DNA of 32,830 nt from an uncultured Saprospiraceae bacterium (GTDB taxonomy: Bacteria; Bacteroidota; Bacteroidia; Chitinophagales; Saprospiraceae). Made by a program: the position numbers and the translations under genes. The notes beneath the pieces were generated by a model. That model was not told where the DNA came from. It ran no database searches and worked only from the letters and a program-made list of their open reading frames with translations. The DNA lies in contig CALDTJ010000124.1 in NCBI GenBank assembly GCA_937924145.1, forward strand, positions 1-32,830, read 5' to 3'. Positions 32,321 through 32,830 of this stretch are shown piece after piece; the first letter of the stretch is position 1; every line of letters starts with the position of its first letter.

Positions 32321-32380
32321 GAAACGACGAAATAATAAATCCGTCCAAATGGCGGAGTTATTGTTTTTTGTCGTTACTAA
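32321..32380 (+). other. Leader-type hairpin upstream of the 32466 gene
   Basis: AACGAC (32323-32328) pairs with GTCGTT (32370-32375). Inside, AATAA/TTATT and TCCG/CGGA (32353-32356) pair around an AAATG-containing loop. The right arm GAGTTATT..TCGTTACTAA is shared with the hairpin at 2009-2066. No TAnnTTTG promoter was found next to it. Confidence 0.45.
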
Positions 32381-32465
32381 GAATAAAATTTCATTTAAGA
32401 TGCTTTAAATAATGTATAAATCGTTTAATTTTCAGCATCATTAACCTAAATTATTAATAACAAAG

Positions 32466-32830
32466 ATGGCTAAAAGATTAACAACGTTTTCCAAATTATT
32501 GATTACCATGCTTATTGTTGGAGCATTGGTAGTTGGAGGAAAATACATTTTAGATAATACTGAAGCAGGTCAAGATATTAAAAATCAGACCGAAAATGCT
32601 ACGCAGAATAACGGAAATAGTGGAAGTACTAATACTGCTCCAAGTGGAAGTAATAATGATAGAGGAGGTTTATCTTCTAGAGATATTATCAAAGTAGGTG
32701 TGGTAACTTGGGGAGGATATGCTGGTGGACAATACTTCAACGAAGGTTTCGAACCAAGCAAAATGTCTCGTTTCTTTAAAGAGTACGGTTTCGCCTTAGA
32801 ATTTAAAGTACTAGATGATTTTGTTCCTTC
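32466..32830 (+). CDS. Membrane-anchored substrate-binding-protein-like gene (3' truncated)
   Basis: The frame runs from ATG 32466 to the window end, 121 codons. Residues about 8-27 form a signal anchor (FSKLLITMLIVGALVVGG). A Asn/Ser/Gly-rich linker follows (about 40-70). Then RDIIKVGVVTWGGYAGGQYF and PSKMSRFFKEYGFALEFKVL begin what looks like a periplasmic ligand-binding domain of the type II substrate-binding family. The C-terminus is missing, so further domains cannot be excluded. It follows the two coiled-coil genes after 248 bases containing a terminator and a leader-type hairpin, so it may be separately transcribed but functionally linked. Confidence 0.7.
   Translation, partial: MAKRLTTFSKLLITMLIVGALVVGGKYILDNTEAGQDIKNQTENATQNNGNSGSTNTAPSGSNNDRGGLSSRDIIKVGVVTWGGYAGGQYFNEGFEPSKMSRFFKEYGFALEFKVLDDFVP

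Overview
The window is low-GC chromosomal DNA from a member of the Bacteroidota, most likely the Saprospiria (Saprospiraceae/Lewinella-like). The evidence is a type IX secretion (T9SS) C-terminal sorting domain on a SprB-repeat protein, DUF3604, DUF5916, LytTR and SCO-type genes typical of the phylum, TAnnTTTG-type promoters, almost no Shine-Dalgarno sequences, and the 'GxPCxDxNPxTxxDxIxxDGCTCAG' motif in a large secreted protein. No rRNA, tRNA, phage, complete IS or CRISPR array was seen.

Layout. 1-1846: 3' part of a T9SS-secreted SprB-repeat protein. 2119-4029: DUF3604 PHP-like protein. 4345-9296 (minus): compact four-gene run (Tat-exported class V aminotransferase-like protein, methionine aminotransferase-like enzyme, DUF374 acyltransferase, DUF885 peptidase-like protein). 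9744-12020 (minus): CBM9-like/DUF5916 outer-membrane protein. 12393-15242 (minus): secreted matrixin-like metalloprotease with TIG and dockerin-like repeats. 15243-16847: 1.6 kb without a convincing protein gene but with terminator-like hairpins and a MITE-like palindrome. 16848-19116 (minus): purU and a LOG-family protein. 19424-24105 (plus): TlpA-like thioredoxin, PlsB/PlsC-like acyltransferase, NaChBac-like cation channel, DEDDh exonuclease, Nudix hydrolase. 24334-25892 (minus): rhomboid protease and MoxR ATPase. 26216-26935 (plus): LytTR response regulator. 26999-28708 (minus): cytochrome c, SCO protein and a small lipoprotein. 28936-29820 (plus): alpha/beta hydrolase resembling vertebrate MEST. 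30409-32830 (plus): coiled-coil protein, two-TM coiled-coil membrane protein, and the start of a membrane-anchored protein resembling a substrate-binding protein.

Most coding genes belong to recognisable families. The unusual content is between the genes. (i) Two REP-like arrays of small hairpins (21739-21931 and 29929-30099) share linkers and GAA/TTC triloops, while their stems differ by compensatory base changes. (ii) At least six intergenic gaps hold short arrays with a strict 7-bp period, several arranged as inverted pairs around a short AT-rich spacer. (iii) Two MITE-like elements have good terminal inverted repeats (16648-16826, 24125-24323). (iv) A dispersed 'GTCAAC..TCTAATTCCGTGTT..ATCCGTGTT' family occurs at four loci, once with an 18-bp tandem array. 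(v) Two similar long hairpins lie upstream of 2119 and 32466. The last three genes (30409 onward) look like an undescribed envelope module with PspA/ESCRT-like features, which is an inference only.

All calls come from reading the sequence. No database search or folding program was run.
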